A stretch of DNA of 64,000 bases from Torreya grandis (Eukaryota; Streptophyta; Pinopsida; Cupressales; Taxaceae), in contig JARHVA010002006.1 of the NCBI GenBank assembly GCA_037957365.1, positions 543,501 through 607,500 of the forward strand, given 5' to 3'. Of the stretch, positions 22,788 to 34,058 are shown one piece after another; within the stretch, counting starts at the first letter, position 1, and each line of letters opens with the position of its first letter. The notes under the pieces are model-generated. The model was not told the origin of the DNA. It saw only the letters and a program-made list of their open reading frames with translations, and did not search any database. The translations under genes and the position numbers were made by a program.

Positions 22788-24441
22788 TATTGTTCCCAAA
22801 ATCCATCACTTGTTTTTGTAGACAACATGTCGACCATTTTCAGTCCTATAGGCCAAAATAGTATCTTTCTTTCTTTCAAAATGTTCTGAGTAGTTAAGTT
22901 TTTCAAATAATCAAGCTTTTTTAGCTAAGAAAATCATAGGTTCAATAGGCAAGCTTTCTAAAAGGGAAGTTCAAAACACTTGAGATATTTCCTAAGTGTT
23001 TTGAAGATCGTTCAATGCTGAGGTTCAATCAAAAGACTTAATGGCAGAGTTTAAAGAATTGGAATGAACCATTGAACCGTTGAACCATTGACCCCCGACT
23101 CCAAAAGGTTCAAAGGTTCAATGTGTTCAATGGACTCAAAGAATAAAAGGATTCAAATATTTCAAATCTTCAATGGATTCAAAGAGCTAGAATGACATTG
23201 AACCATTGAACTTAGAAAGGTTCAAAGGTTCAATGAGTTCAATGAGTTTGAAGGGTTCAAAGTTCAAAGTTTGAGCAGAAGCTTCAAGCGAAAGGATAAA
23301 GCAAAATATTCCAAAAAGAGGTTCAACCAAATGGTTCAAATAAATGGTTTAACTGAAGAAGAAAACCAAGTGAATGCGGCCCTTTATAAAACATTGAATT
23401 GCCAAACCATTGAACCGTTGAACCATTGAACCTTTGAACCAAAAGAGATCAAGGTTCAAAGGTTGAAAGTGGTTCAAGCAACTGGTGATGTCCCCATGGA
23501 TGTCAAATTTAGGGTGATAGAATAACCATTGATTTTCAAAAGACCCGAGAACAAACTCAGTGACTAGCCAAGAAGAGAGTTGAAGAAGCCAGCTGAAAGC
23601 GAGAAGATAGCCCCGAGAGCTCAGATCACCAGGAAGAGATAAAACATGGCAAAGAAAGAGGGAATGACTACAAAAAGTCTAGAAATATCTATAAAAGAGT
23701 TATTCTAGTAGGTGGAACAGTCCACCAGGTGAACATCAGAAAGATCAAACATTCAAAGGTGCAGCATATTTTTTTGCATTAAGTAAAGATGAATAGACAA
23801 CCGTGTAAACATCATAAAAAAGACCAAACAACCCATGCTCAAGAGGAGACATTTGAGATGATTTAGAATGCCAAAGTTAAGGCCGATGACTTGTTCTAGC
23901 ATGGCCCTTTCATAGATATTCAATGCATTCAATTTAGCATTGGCCATTTTCATGAAAACAAGCACCCAAGTCTTTCTTGTGATGCTATATATTGTAATCT
24001 CTCATTTTATATAAGGGAGATCTCTTTGTTATCAAAAGTGAAGCTCTGTCCAAATTGAAAGGCATTCCTAAGACTTTGAGCTCACACTGTTAATCATATT
24101 TTGTCAAGTGAATGAGAAATCAAGTGACCTTTCAAACTTTGTGTTGAAATAACTTGTGTCATTTAGGAAATTGTTCTTATGTCTTTTTCCTAAATACATT
24201 CTTGTCCATTTAATCAAACAAGCAGAACAAGTGGAAATAAGTTGGAAGATGTCTTGATGCCGACTATGGGAGACTTTGTGCTACCATAATTCTCTTCAGT
24301 CTGTGTTTTGTCTAAAGGATACTAGAGAGACTTTGAGCTCTCTTTATCCTTCATAATCCTTTACTTTGTTGTAGTTTTAGGTGGAGAATTTGGGTGCTTA
24401 ATCCTATGGTGTCCTTCATCTTAATTAGTGAGAGAAGCAAT

Positions 24442-24639
24442 GAAAGACTTTGTGTTTTCATGGGTTTCTTGTGGTTACAGTTACTACCTAGAAAGTCTTC
24501 CACTGGTTTTCTGAACATCATTTCTAAAAGAAGATAAATACCTTCAGCAATTACCTTGGAATTCTCCTTTATTTTGTGAACATCATCTCTAAAAAAAGAG
24601 AGATGGATGGTATGATTTCATCCATGTGTGTATTTTTAG

Positions 24640-24722
<83 letters not shown>

Positions 24723-24916
24723 AAAGACTTTGTGCTTTCATGGGTTTCTTGTGGTTACAGTTACTACCTAGAAAGTCTTCCACTGGTTTTCTGAACATCA
24801 TTTCTGAAAGAAGATAAATACCTTCAGCAATTACCTTGGAATTCTCTTTTATTTTGTGAACATCATCTCTAAAAAAAGAGAGATGGATGGTATGATTTCA
24901 TCCATGTGTGTATTTT

Positions 24917-24923
<7 letters not shown>
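24442..24923. repeat. Tandem duplication around an (AT)n tract inside the 3' LTR
   Basis: A roughly 200-bp unit ('actttgtg.tttcatggg' through 'tccatgtgtgtattttta') is present twice with an (AT)n spacer at 24642-24719. The 5' LTR has it once (about 18955-19155), so the duplication arose after insertion. Confidence 0.85.
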
Positions 24924-24970
<47 letters not shown>

Positions 24971-24971
24971 G
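24642..24971. repeat. (AT)n and (AT)n(AG)n microsatellites
   Basis: (AT)n at 24642-24719, then after the duplicated unit (AT)n at 24922-24947 running into (AG)n to about 24971. The short frames of alternating Ile-Tyr here come only from the repeat. Confidence 0.95.
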
Positions 24972-25113
24972 GAACCTCCCCTTGCTGAGAGGAGAGATTT
25001 ATCTCATTTTGGCTGTGGTCACCACACCCATTTTGCCACATAAGTCTCCTTATGTTGTGGTTGATGTAACCATTTTATCATCAATCAGTTGGTGACAAAA
25101 TATTCACCCAACA

Positions 25114-25397
25114 CGTATGAATAATATGGTAAGATATTATTTCATATAGTGTTTGTTAGATATATATTACAAAGAGAGTTTGTAATATATTATTATTGTA
25201 CAGGTAAGTGGCTGAGAGTTTGTAGGGATTTGAGAATCCCTTATTATAGGAAATACAATCTTATATATTTGTATTATGTTCAAATAAATAGAGAGTAAGT
25301 AGAATATTATTGTTTTAAAATATCATCTCTATGATGTTTGACTCTATTACACAGTATAAATAATAAATTTTGGTATAGTCTCATACTATACCTAACA
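25114..25397 (+). repeat. 5' LTR of element 2, second part
   Basis: Begins with the right copy of the target duplication (CGTAT) and continues co-linearly with 27636-27916, ending ACTATACCTAACA. Adding 17267-17347 gives a complete LTR of about 360 bp. Confidence 0.85.
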
Positions 25398-27560
25398 GTG
25401 GTATTAGAGCATCTATGACTATGGGAATGTGAGATCATGTGAGGGGGTAGTAGTATAGTTCTTTGTCTTTGTATATTATGAACTTATTATTTAAGATTAT
25501 TAGTTTTTAGAATAACATAGATAATATAAGTGTGGGGTGTAAGATTCATTTATTTTCCCTATGTGATTGTCTTGAATTCTACATGGATTGAAACTATATT
25601 TGGCTCTCTCAATTTGCATGAAAGGAGGATGTACACTTGAAAGATAATGGCATTTGAAATTTCAATAGATCAGGTCTGAATGTTTTTCCCACATTGTTCA
25701 TGTAAAATCCAAATTGGGGTACGTGTTGTTTATAGATAATCTTGATGAATGAGATATTATCCACATCTCATTTATTAGCATTCGGCCTAGATCTACAAAA
25801 TTGATTAGTATCTATCATTCGGTGAATCTTCAAACATTGAGTGTTAGTATGTTGGAGGTATAGATCATTGTGAAGGTTACACAACCTTAATCTCGTAATA
25901 GATTATAGTTGTAATCCAAGTCAACATTTGAATGTTGCTCATTTCTCAATGATCCTTGAACCCATGCATGCATCTATATGGTCTGCACGGTGATCAAATA
26001 TGGTTAACATGCTGATTAGGCTCATTATCGCCATGCTAATTCATTTTCCATCTCAAAGTTAAAGTCATAGTTTTTTTAATATCTCTCCAAGTAGTTTTGT
26101 TAACTTAGCCTAATGATAGTATAAAAAAATTTCATTTAATGAAATATAGTCCATATTCATGCTCAGTCCACATGGATCACATTAAAAGTGTCAAAAAAAT
26201 CATAAAGGTAACACTTATTTTTGGACATTACAATTTCCCTTCTAAATTTGTTATTTACATAACTATTCTACACTGAGCACCTTCAAAATTGAAGTATCAA
26301 TTACTTAGAGTCCAAGGATTAATTATAAATAAAACCATTTTTAGTCTTTATTCTAATATATTATTTAGGTGGGTCTTTAGAATTTAAAATGGTCACATAC
26401 TATAAGTCTATAATTTGTGAGAACAATCATTACATATTTATTTTTTAGGTGTATAGTTTTAAAAAGGTATCATATTATGTTATATGGTTAGTCAAACTAT
26501 ATTGTGTTTTGTTCATTTATTTTAGGTATATTTATGGTTTATAGTTTTATTATGTTAAGGAGTTGTCAATTTTAAGAGTCATTATGTGTCATTAAAATTT
26601 AAAAGTATGTCTATAGAAATTCAAAAGTCATCTTAAAAGAGTGAAAGTCAAGAGTTATAGTCATTTTTTGTTGTCAAAAAGTGTCAAAGCTTAAAAATCA
26701 GAAAAATAAAAAAAATTACCTTATAGACTCATTTTCGAGTGACCCTGACATCTAGAGTCAAATGTCAAAAATATCAATCTTATGGGGGGACTCTAATCCA
26801 TTCAAATCAACATGAATCTGAGCTACACCAATACATCAATTATGTCAACAGCTTCATCCACTAGAGGCTAGAGGATACACATAGGGAGGAGGTTTTCAGT
26901 GACCTCTTGTTATTCACCAACAATGGGGCTATACCAACGTTTTGGTGGCATTTTGTGTGGTGTGTTTTTCATTTCCATTATGTGTTTATAAAATAAGAAT
27001 AAAACAATATCCTTGTTCAAGTAATGTAATTTATGTGCAATTTTCAGACCTAATTCTCTAATGTAAAAATATTGTAAAAGGATAGAAAGCACCAATGTAA
27101 GTCAGTTCATGGATCTTGAAAGGGTTTGTGGTAAAGATCTAGAAAACCATAGGAGGTGAATAGTGTTTTTGCAATAGTTAGGAGAGAAGTTACAATAGAG
27201 ATCCTATTATTGCCTTAATTATTTATGGAGATGACTCTTAGTTATACATCCATTGAAATCATGTAAATTAAATGCAAGATGTATTCCTTTGCATAATATT
27301 GGTCATGTGTAGCAAGATTGCATCGATAATATGCAGACCTATGAGTATGTGATGGCATATAGTTTTGTTTATACCAAGTTTTGGAGGTAGATGGTGTTCT
27401 TATTCATGTCAAGGTTTGTGGTAAACATATAAAACCATGGGAAGAATGAATCTCTATTTATATCAAGGTCATGAGCCAAATAGGGCATGCTACAAGGGGT
27501 GAGCATACTAGAGGTGACAGTGTGAATGTTTTTGCACCATGTAAAAACTATGGGGGGGAA
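25398..27560 (+). other. Interior of element 2, non-coding
   Basis: About 2.16 kb between the primer site and the polypurine tract. No copia gag, protease, integrase or reverse transcriptase motif could be read in any frame. A phrase 'aaggtttgtggtaaa' recurs at about 27120 and 27410, hinting at an internal duplication. A 61-codon minus frame (26910-27095) has no support. Confidence 0.6.
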
Positions 27561-27916
27561 TGTTAAAATTAGATTTTATAGCATGTAATTTTTGATATTT
27601 ACTGAGAATTAACTAGTAATTGGTTAGTGTGTAATCGTATGGATAATATGGTAAGATATTGTTACATATAGTGTTTGTTAGATATATATTACAAAGAGAG
27701 TTTATAATATATTATTATTGTATAAGTGGTTGAGATTTTGTATGGATTTGGGAATCCCTTATTATATGAAATATTATCCTATATATTTTTATTACATTTC
27801 AATGAATCAAAGAGTATGAAGAATGTTATTGTTTCAAAATATCATCTCTATGATGTTTGACTCTATTACACAGTGTAAATAATAAATCTTGGTATAGTAT
27901 CATACTATACCTAACA
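27561..27916 (+). repeat. 3' LTR of element 2, intact
   Basis: 356 bp, TGTTAAAATT...ACTATACCTAACA, directly preceded by the polypurine tract TGGGGGGGAA. It contains the unoccupied version of the element 3 target (TAATCGTATGG). Confidence 0.9.
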
Positions 27917-27921
27917 ACATG

Positions 27922-29084
27922 ATCAATATGTAGAAACAAATTTAAAAAATTAATAATAAAACACTAAAATCGATGTGTGTTTCTATAATTATTCAATAAA
28001 GAGTAAACCATTCAAATATACTTTTCTATAGGAAATAAAACATTGCCATGTATATATCAAAACCATGAAAAATAATATCAACATACTTTAAAATATCAAG
28101 ATAGTCTTTAGTACCAAAGTATCAATAGAATTTTCAACACAAGAATTTAAGTTTTAATCAAAGTCGATATTCAAAACCAAATGTATTAAAGGGATACCCT
28201 TATAAGTCAAGTACTTAATATACTACATGGAAGAAATGAGAAGTTTTATCAAGTAGGTCGAGGCCCCTTAAAAATCATCTACCTCTAACTTAACCTTTTT
28301 TTTAACATTCTAACTTCCATAGGTTGTGTTGTAGGGCTACTAACACATTTCCTGATAGAAGAAGTAGGTTTTTTAGGTTCAAGGGGTGGAATATTAGTGT
28401 TAAGTGAAAAAATTTCATTGGGATGCAATTTTCCAATCAATTCAAGAATATTTTCATGTTGAGGTGGTTTGAGAAATGGGACATTATGCTCATTAAGTTG
28501 AATGGAAGCATGCATGTATTGAGGGGGTTCATTTGGAATGCCTCATCTATTAGGCTGATTCCTTCGATATGTTACCCTCTATCCTTTATTTTCATAGAAA
28601 TTCAAATAGTTAGTAGGCAAAGAGTTGAGAAAATTCCAAAAAGTAGGCTCATTGGCATAAAAATGTAACAAAACATGGGTTATCTAGTTAAATGGCCTAG
28701 CAAATGTGTCAGTATCCTTGTGATCATGAAATAATTAGTTCCTTGAGAGATACCCTATGAAGGAGTAGCCTCATTATGTTGATTTTCATCATGACCCCAA
28801 ACATATCTACCTAATTCATTTGAACCTAGATTTCAACGTAACATCTAATAAAATATGTTAAAATAAGAATTTTATATAACTGAGCTCAAATACTTATTAA
28901 TTTTCATTATCTTAAAAATACAAATCATCAAATTGTTGAATTTTCATTATCTTTACAACCATACTGAAATAAAAACTACCAGGCTAAGAAAACCATGAGT
29001 TATTCTATCATAATCCTCGTGCCACTTTCAAGAAAATGCTAAATAGGCCATAATCAAATACATAAAACCCCTAGTGTTCAATTT

Positions 29085-29085
<1 letters not shown>
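27922..29085. other. Intergenic DNA with two weak open frames
   Basis: Frames of 76 codons (minus, 28285-28515) and 81 codons (plus, 28423-28668) overlap each other. The minus one is moderately Pro-rich with no domain I recognise. No splice pattern, promoter or neighbour supports either. Confidence 0.45.

Positions 29086-29086
<1 letters not shown>

Positions 29087-29174
<88 letters not shown>
29087..29174. repeat. (GT)n microsatellite, about 42 units
   Basis: An almost pure GT run ending in GTGAGTGAGTGA. Directly downstream begins a foldback-family end ('aaacttaaggtaataattat'). Confidence 0.97.
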
Positions 29175-29175
<1 letters not shown>

Positions 29176-29185
29176 TGAGTGATAA

Positions 29186-29600
29186 GGGTCACTCAGGGCA
29201 CAATAAACTTAAGGTAATAATTATATTTTGGTTTAGGGTTTAGATTTTTGAAATTGTAATAAAAAAATATTTGAAAGGCCTATATGGCTATGGTCAAGAC
29301 ATTTTAGCAGACCTTATTAAATAGTTTGTAATTTTAAAACTATAAAAATGTTTTGAATATTCTTTGGAATAGTTTATTTATTATTTATACTCTTTTGACA
29401 ACTATGAACATCAAGAATGACATAATTGAAAACATATTCAAAACATTTTTATAGTTCTAAAATTATAAACTATATAATAAGGTTTGTCAAAATGTCTTAA
29501 CCAAATCCATATTGGTCTTTCAAATATTTTTTTATTTCAATTAACAAATTATGCCAACCATAATATAATTGTTACCTTAAACATTTAAAAAAAATACATT
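29186..29600. repeat. Foldback copy of the dispersed repeat family
   Basis: The left arm (about 29205-29365) and right arm (about 29440-29590) are inverted relative to each other. The left starts 'acttaaggtaataattata' and the right ends 'aatataattgttacctta'. Both arms include the 'aagacattttagcagacc' / 'ggtttgtcaaaatgtctt' pair. No transposase is seen. It is the shape of a foldback or MITE-like element. Confidence 0.7.
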
Positions 29601-30465
29601 ATGATCAAGAGGCTTTGGTAAGATCATGTGCAGTGCTTATTATAAATTGAGAACAAACCACAACTCACACTTCAAAAATTTTGGTAGACCTTATTATATA
29701 GTTTGTAATTTTAAAACTATGAAAATGTTTTGAAAATTTTTGGGCACCACATGATATTCATTCTATATGGTTTTAATAACTAAAAAAATTAATATTAAAT
29801 AATTTTCAAATCTAACGTTTATTTTATTTTTGGCATTGAATGTAGTGTAGGTGGAATTAAAGCTATAGGGATCGAGATTGAGATCTTTCACTATTTTTTA
29901 TGTCATAATCTTCATGCCACTTTCAATAAAATGGTAAATAGGCCATAATCAAATACATGAAAACTCAAATCCATACGAATTCTTGGCCCTACACACACAC
30001 ACACACACACACACAAGTCTATCTTCAAAAATATGAAACCAATATTTCTACTTTTGACCATGCCAAATAATCATTTTGAACAAAATTTCCTCAAACATTT
30101 CATAAATTATTTAATAAAGACAAACCACTATGTCAAAATTGATCATTCATATACTTTGTATTACCTTCAACAAGCATTTTTAATTTTCAAAACCTAGATA
30201 TTCAATTTTCATATATATAAGTACCACTTAGGACATACTAAACTTAAGGTAATAATTATATTTTTTTTAGTTATATCATCCTCACTTTTCATAAAAGTAT
30301 CTTGCATGCCATTATTTCTCAGAGGAATTTAGTTTCTTATTTGTTTAAAAGAAGTATCTTGTAAAGACTGACCAAATAATATATTAACTAGGTATAACAA
30401 AAATTGTAACAAAAAATTAGGGTATAGAGTATAAATAAACAACTATGGGGTCATAGGGCAAGACT
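29600..30465. repeat. Mixed fragments of the dispersed repeat families
   Basis: Includes a further inverted fragment near 29680-29740, an inverted copy of the 9000-9300 repeat near 29790-29890, an (AC)n run at 29992-30015, and another 'acttaaggtaataattata' end near 30240. Direct units with 'tctcagaggaatttagtttc' begin at 30300. Confidence 0.55.
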
Positions 30466-30648
<183 letters not shown>

Positions 30649-30798
30649 AAGTTTCTTAGAGGAAATTAGTTTCTTATTTGTTTAAAAGAAGTATCTTGTA
30701 AAGACTGACCAAATAATATATTAAACTAGGTATAACAAAAATTGTGACAAAAAATCAAGGTATAGAGTATAAATAATAAACTATGGGGTCATAGGGCA

Positions 30799-30803
<5 letters not shown>
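30649..30803. repeat. Second copy of the segment at 30310-30465
   Basis: 'tttcttatttgtttaaaaga', 'aagtatcttgtaaagactga' and 'aactatggggtcatagggca' repeat the text at 30320-30465 in order. Both copies end in a microsatellite after 'agactatatata'. The two form a tandem pair with microsatellite junctions. Confidence 0.85.

Positions 30804-30868
<65 letters not shown>
30804..30868. repeat. (AT)n(AC)n microsatellite
   Basis: AT run to about 30841, followed by (AC)n to 30868. Confidence 0.95.
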
Positions 30869-31260
30869 TAATTTTTTATCATAATTTTTTACTCAGTTTA
30901 TTATATTATTTGATTGGTCTTTAGTTTTACCACCCTGAATCCTAAACAAACAAGACATTGATTTTCTCTGAGAAATAAAGGCCCGCAAGATAATTATTTT
31001 AAACAATACACAAAGAAACAAATGAATTATAGTAAGTGGTTGGTCTTTACCACATACTTATTTTAAACAAACAAGAAACTAATTTTATTTAAGAAATAAT
31101 GGCATGTAAGATACTTATTTTAAACAATGCACAATGAACAAAATGAATTATATTATGTAGTTAGTCTTTATCACATACTCATTTTAAACAAACAAGAAAC
31201 TCATTTCCTCTAAAAAATAATGTCATGCAAGATACTTTTTTAAAACTAAATGAATAAATG
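30869..31260. repeat. Inverted units of the dispersed repeat
   Basis: The phrase 'accacatacttattttaaac' and variants recur at about 31050 and 31170, each followed by 'aacaagaaact'. They are the reverse complement of motifs in the 6.4-7.3 kb and 30.3 kb units. No coding frame is seen. Confidence 0.65.
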
Positions 31261-31630
31261 TAATAAAGCCTATGATCATTTCAACCATATTTCTGACTAA
31301 CTTGAAAATACCCATTTCACATATTTTGAGTTTAAGGAAAAGATTTTTAGATATACGTGAAATTTCTAAGAAAAAAATCTTGCAAAATGTTTTTAGAAAA
31401 TATATTTAAACAAATGTTTTTTAGGGAACCTTTTATTATATTTATTCTTTTTAAGATAAATAACTATGCATGTAAACAACTACTCTCAGTATTTAAAACT
31501 AAAAGAATACAAGTCCATACCTTTCAATCACAAGGAAACCATCTTAGAATTTGTTTGCACCTTCATTTTCTACCTCTCATCCCAATCATATGACTATCAA
31601 AACTTTGATTTTGATTACCAGAGATTTGAC
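31261..31630. other. AT-rich spacer with chance open frames
   Basis: Overlapping frames of 78 and 62 codons (31357-31593, 31466-31654) have no recognisable motif and run into a known dispersed repeat. Nothing else is seen. Confidence 0.45.
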
Positions 31631-32010
31631 TCTTCCAAGAACTTGCATAAATGACAAGGAAAATCAAGAAACCACCACATATGTATTCAAAAAACTTTCA
31701 TGAATCTTACGGGTGATATATTGGACTAACATTAAATTTTGCCTTAGGGCTCCTGAATATACCAATGTCAATTCAATAAAAAACTGGGCAAAATCTAAAC
31801 CTCGATCCTCGTAACTTTAATCCCACCTACATCGCATTCAATGTTATATATAAAATAAACATTAGGTTTAAAAATTATTTATTATTATGTTTTCCAGTTA
31901 TTAAAAACCATAGAAGGAAGAACATGTGGCACTAAAGAATATTCAAAAAAAATTCATGGTAAAATATAATTATTACCTTAAGCTTAATGTGTCATAGGTG
32001 GTCCTTATTA
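31630..32010. repeat. Dispersed repeat, copy 2, with a foldback-family end
   Basis: Co-linear with 9015-9300 ('cttgcataaatgac', 'accacatatgtattc', 'caaaatctaaacctc', 'gaaggaagaacatgtgg'). It then terminates in 'ataattattaccttaagct' and 'tcataggtggtcctta', the reverse-oriented family end seen near 9340 and 29190. Confidence 0.7.
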
Positions 32011-32329
32011 TTTACATACATACATACATGACAATTCTAGACTAACTTATATATATGTCGTATAATTTCTTAGCAAATCAAACACATACATGTATAATAA
32101 CTCTGGTGAAACTGTCTCTCAAAATAAGATCAAGTATAATCTATAAGTCAAATCTATGTCTTGAACTATGAAATTATATAAAATTGAGGCTATTTGACCT
32201 ATGTATATTTTCACAAAATTATCCATTTTTAAAATTAAGAAAAACCTACTTATAGCCATTTGGCTATAAATAGCAACTAAAATTTTTTCTACCTAGGATG
32301 TGGCTTGCTAGGATTGATTGAATCTAGAA

Positions 32330-32800
32330 AGCTTGTTTAGATTTGAAACTAGGCCACTTCCTTTGGTGCTTTGTCTATCAATGCCTTCTACCTAAGTAGC
32401 AACTCTCTCCCATATTGGAATTTTTCAACCCAAGTGCCCTACCTTCAAGCACCCAAAATATTTCAAGCATCTCTTTTAGTTTATCCCTAGAGCTTAGTCT
32501 GCATGGAAATGGATCCATAACCTCTTTCAACCTTATCACCATATGAATTTTTCTTGGTGTCTTGCTCTACTTCAATATTCAACTAATTGGCCTACTGATA
32601 TTAATTTTTTGTGGATTTTTTAAGAGTTGTGATTCTTTTCCAATTATGGAAGGCAAGAAATAATGCTATATTTAAAAATGATGAATGGTCATTTTACTTG
32701 ATTAATGACAAGGTTTATGTTATATCTTTAGTCTGGATGTAGATTCAAGTCATAATGGATAAGGATTTTATGGAGTTTTGCAATCTACAGGAGTTACTAA
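32330..32800 (+). pseudogene. LINE 3' fragment (zf-RVT region)
   Basis: The plus strand translates, with stops and shifts, to PKCPTFKHPKYFKHLF, then SAWKWIHNLF, MNFSWCLALL and LWKARNNAIFKNDEWSFYL. This is the reverse-transcriptase-associated zinc-finger region and following segment of plant L1 elements (CPxC...E...HLFxxCPxAxxxW...IWKARN). It is a 5'-truncated or eroded copy; no reverse transcriptase core is seen upstream. Confidence 0.7.
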
Positions 32801-33630
32801 TTTAGTGAGAGAGTATACCATGCATATGGAGTTATGTATCTCTTGATGGGCTACCCCAAGGTCAACCACTGTCACCTCCCAAGAGGCATAAAAGTTAGTT
32901 GTATAGTTTCAACAACTCATCCCTTCAATTTCATTAGGGGGATGGAGGTCTCTACCATTGTGTGGAAAATATGTTACATTTCCATATCGGCACTGCTACT
33001 CAAACTCATCCCATTGATGTATGAGCAATTGATATGACTTTGCACCCCTAGATGCTTAAATGGTGTCAAATCCTTTTACTTGGACTACTCTACCTCCTAA
33101 GGATGGTACTTTGCCTTCTTCCTTGGGTGTTGATACCTATGCTTAAGTTCTCTTATGTTGTCTGGTTATAATGTGATTTTCAGTGTCGTGTCTTATCCAA
33201 TGTGTTTTTTGTTCCTATTTTATGGTGTCATGCTTTGAGTCATTGTTTCATCCTCTGGTGAGTAGTGTGAGCCATGCATACCAACCAAATGATTTGATAT
33301 GTAACCTTATGTATTCTATTATTTTATATAATAGAGTTATCATGAAGCATTCCAATAGTTATATTTTTTGTATAACTAGGTACTTGCTTAATATTACTCT
33401 CTTCCATGCTCTTGTCTCAACAACATGGAATCAAGATTGTATTACCATTTGTAAGAGTGTTTATTTTTATTTCACCCAATCAATGCCTCTCATAACTTTC
33501 CTAAAATAATAATTATGTTTCACTTACAATAAATGTGGATGGTCAAATAATTAGAAGAAGACTGAGATTTAATGTAATAAAAAATAAATTCAATTTTATG
33601 TGGACATATTATGTTTCAAATGGATGACCT
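32801..33630. other. Region downstream of the LINE fragment
   Basis: Could include the 3' part of the LINE. Frames at 32834-33037 (67 codons) and 33183-33509 (108 codons) are hydrophobic, Cys/Ser-rich and match nothing I recognise. No poly(A) tail could be located. Confidence 0.35.
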
Positions 33631-33634
33631 TTTT

Positions 33635-34020
33635 CTAATAATGATGAGACTATTTGTGATGTCTTAATCTCATTAAAAAAACAAACCCCTCATCTATATA
33701 TATAATGTTGCACCATCGTCTATACATAGATGAGGTTTTTTTCCCTGTGAAATTATTATTCCCTCATATTTAATTTTTTAACTATTTAAATATGTTGGAC
33801 CCATGTATTATTGATATAAAAACACTTTGAAAAAAATATGTAGAGGTATTATGTTTACACAAATTACAATCAAATCAAGGTGAGAAAATAAACATGGAGA
33901 TATTTAGTTAATAGAATAATGTATATAATGATGGGACACTAATGGCTTCCATACTAGATTCACTAGCATACAAAGATTCTAATTTATTATTTAAGTAGCA
34001 AGAAGATAACATTGTGTTGG

Positions 34021-34058
<38 letters not shown>

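Larger units (their letters stand above)
22788..25113 (+). repeat. 3' LTR of element 3, expanded
   Basis: 2326 bp, about 360 bp longer than the 5' LTR. It begins TATTGTTCCC where the 5' copy has TGTTGTTCCC and ends CACCCAACA. The extra length is an internal tandem duplication (about 24442-24643 repeated at 24722-24923) separated by (AT)n, plus a second AT/AG microsatellite. Confidence 0.88.
17343..25118 (+). mobile_element. Tat-like Ty3/gypsy element 3, lacking RT and integrase, nested in element 2
   Basis: Two LTRs (17348-19312 and 22788-25113) flank a 3475-bp interior. The 5-bp target duplication is CATAT (17343-17347) on the left and CGTAT (25114-25118) on the right. The uninterrupted 3' LTR of element 2 has CGTAT at the same spot, so the left copy mutated. 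A primer site follows the 5' LTR. The interior encodes gag, protease and an RNase H of the kind found in Tat/Ogre elements, with no room for reverse transcriptase or integrase. It is therefore a non-autonomous derivative, now also carrying stops throughout. Confidence 0.88.
17262..27921 (+). mobile_element. Copia-type non-autonomous LTR element 2, interrupted by element 3
   Basis: A perfect target duplication ACATG (17262-17266 and 27917-27921) brackets a TGTTA...CTAACA element. Its 5' LTR is split at 17347/25114 by a younger gypsy element. A primer site TGGTATTAGAGC (25399-25410) lies 1 nt after the 5' LTR, and a polypurine tract TGGGGGGGAA (27551-27560) abuts the 3' LTR. LTRs are about 360 and 356 bp. 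The interior is only about 2.16 kb with no recognisable gag-pol, so the element probably relied on proteins of a relative. Copia affiliation rests on the initiator-Met primer site and short LTR, not on coding sequence. Confidence 0.88.

Noticed and set aside
24576..24817. Three overlapping Tyr-Ile repeat frames
   Set aside because: They are products of an (AT)n tract within the 3' LTR of element 3.
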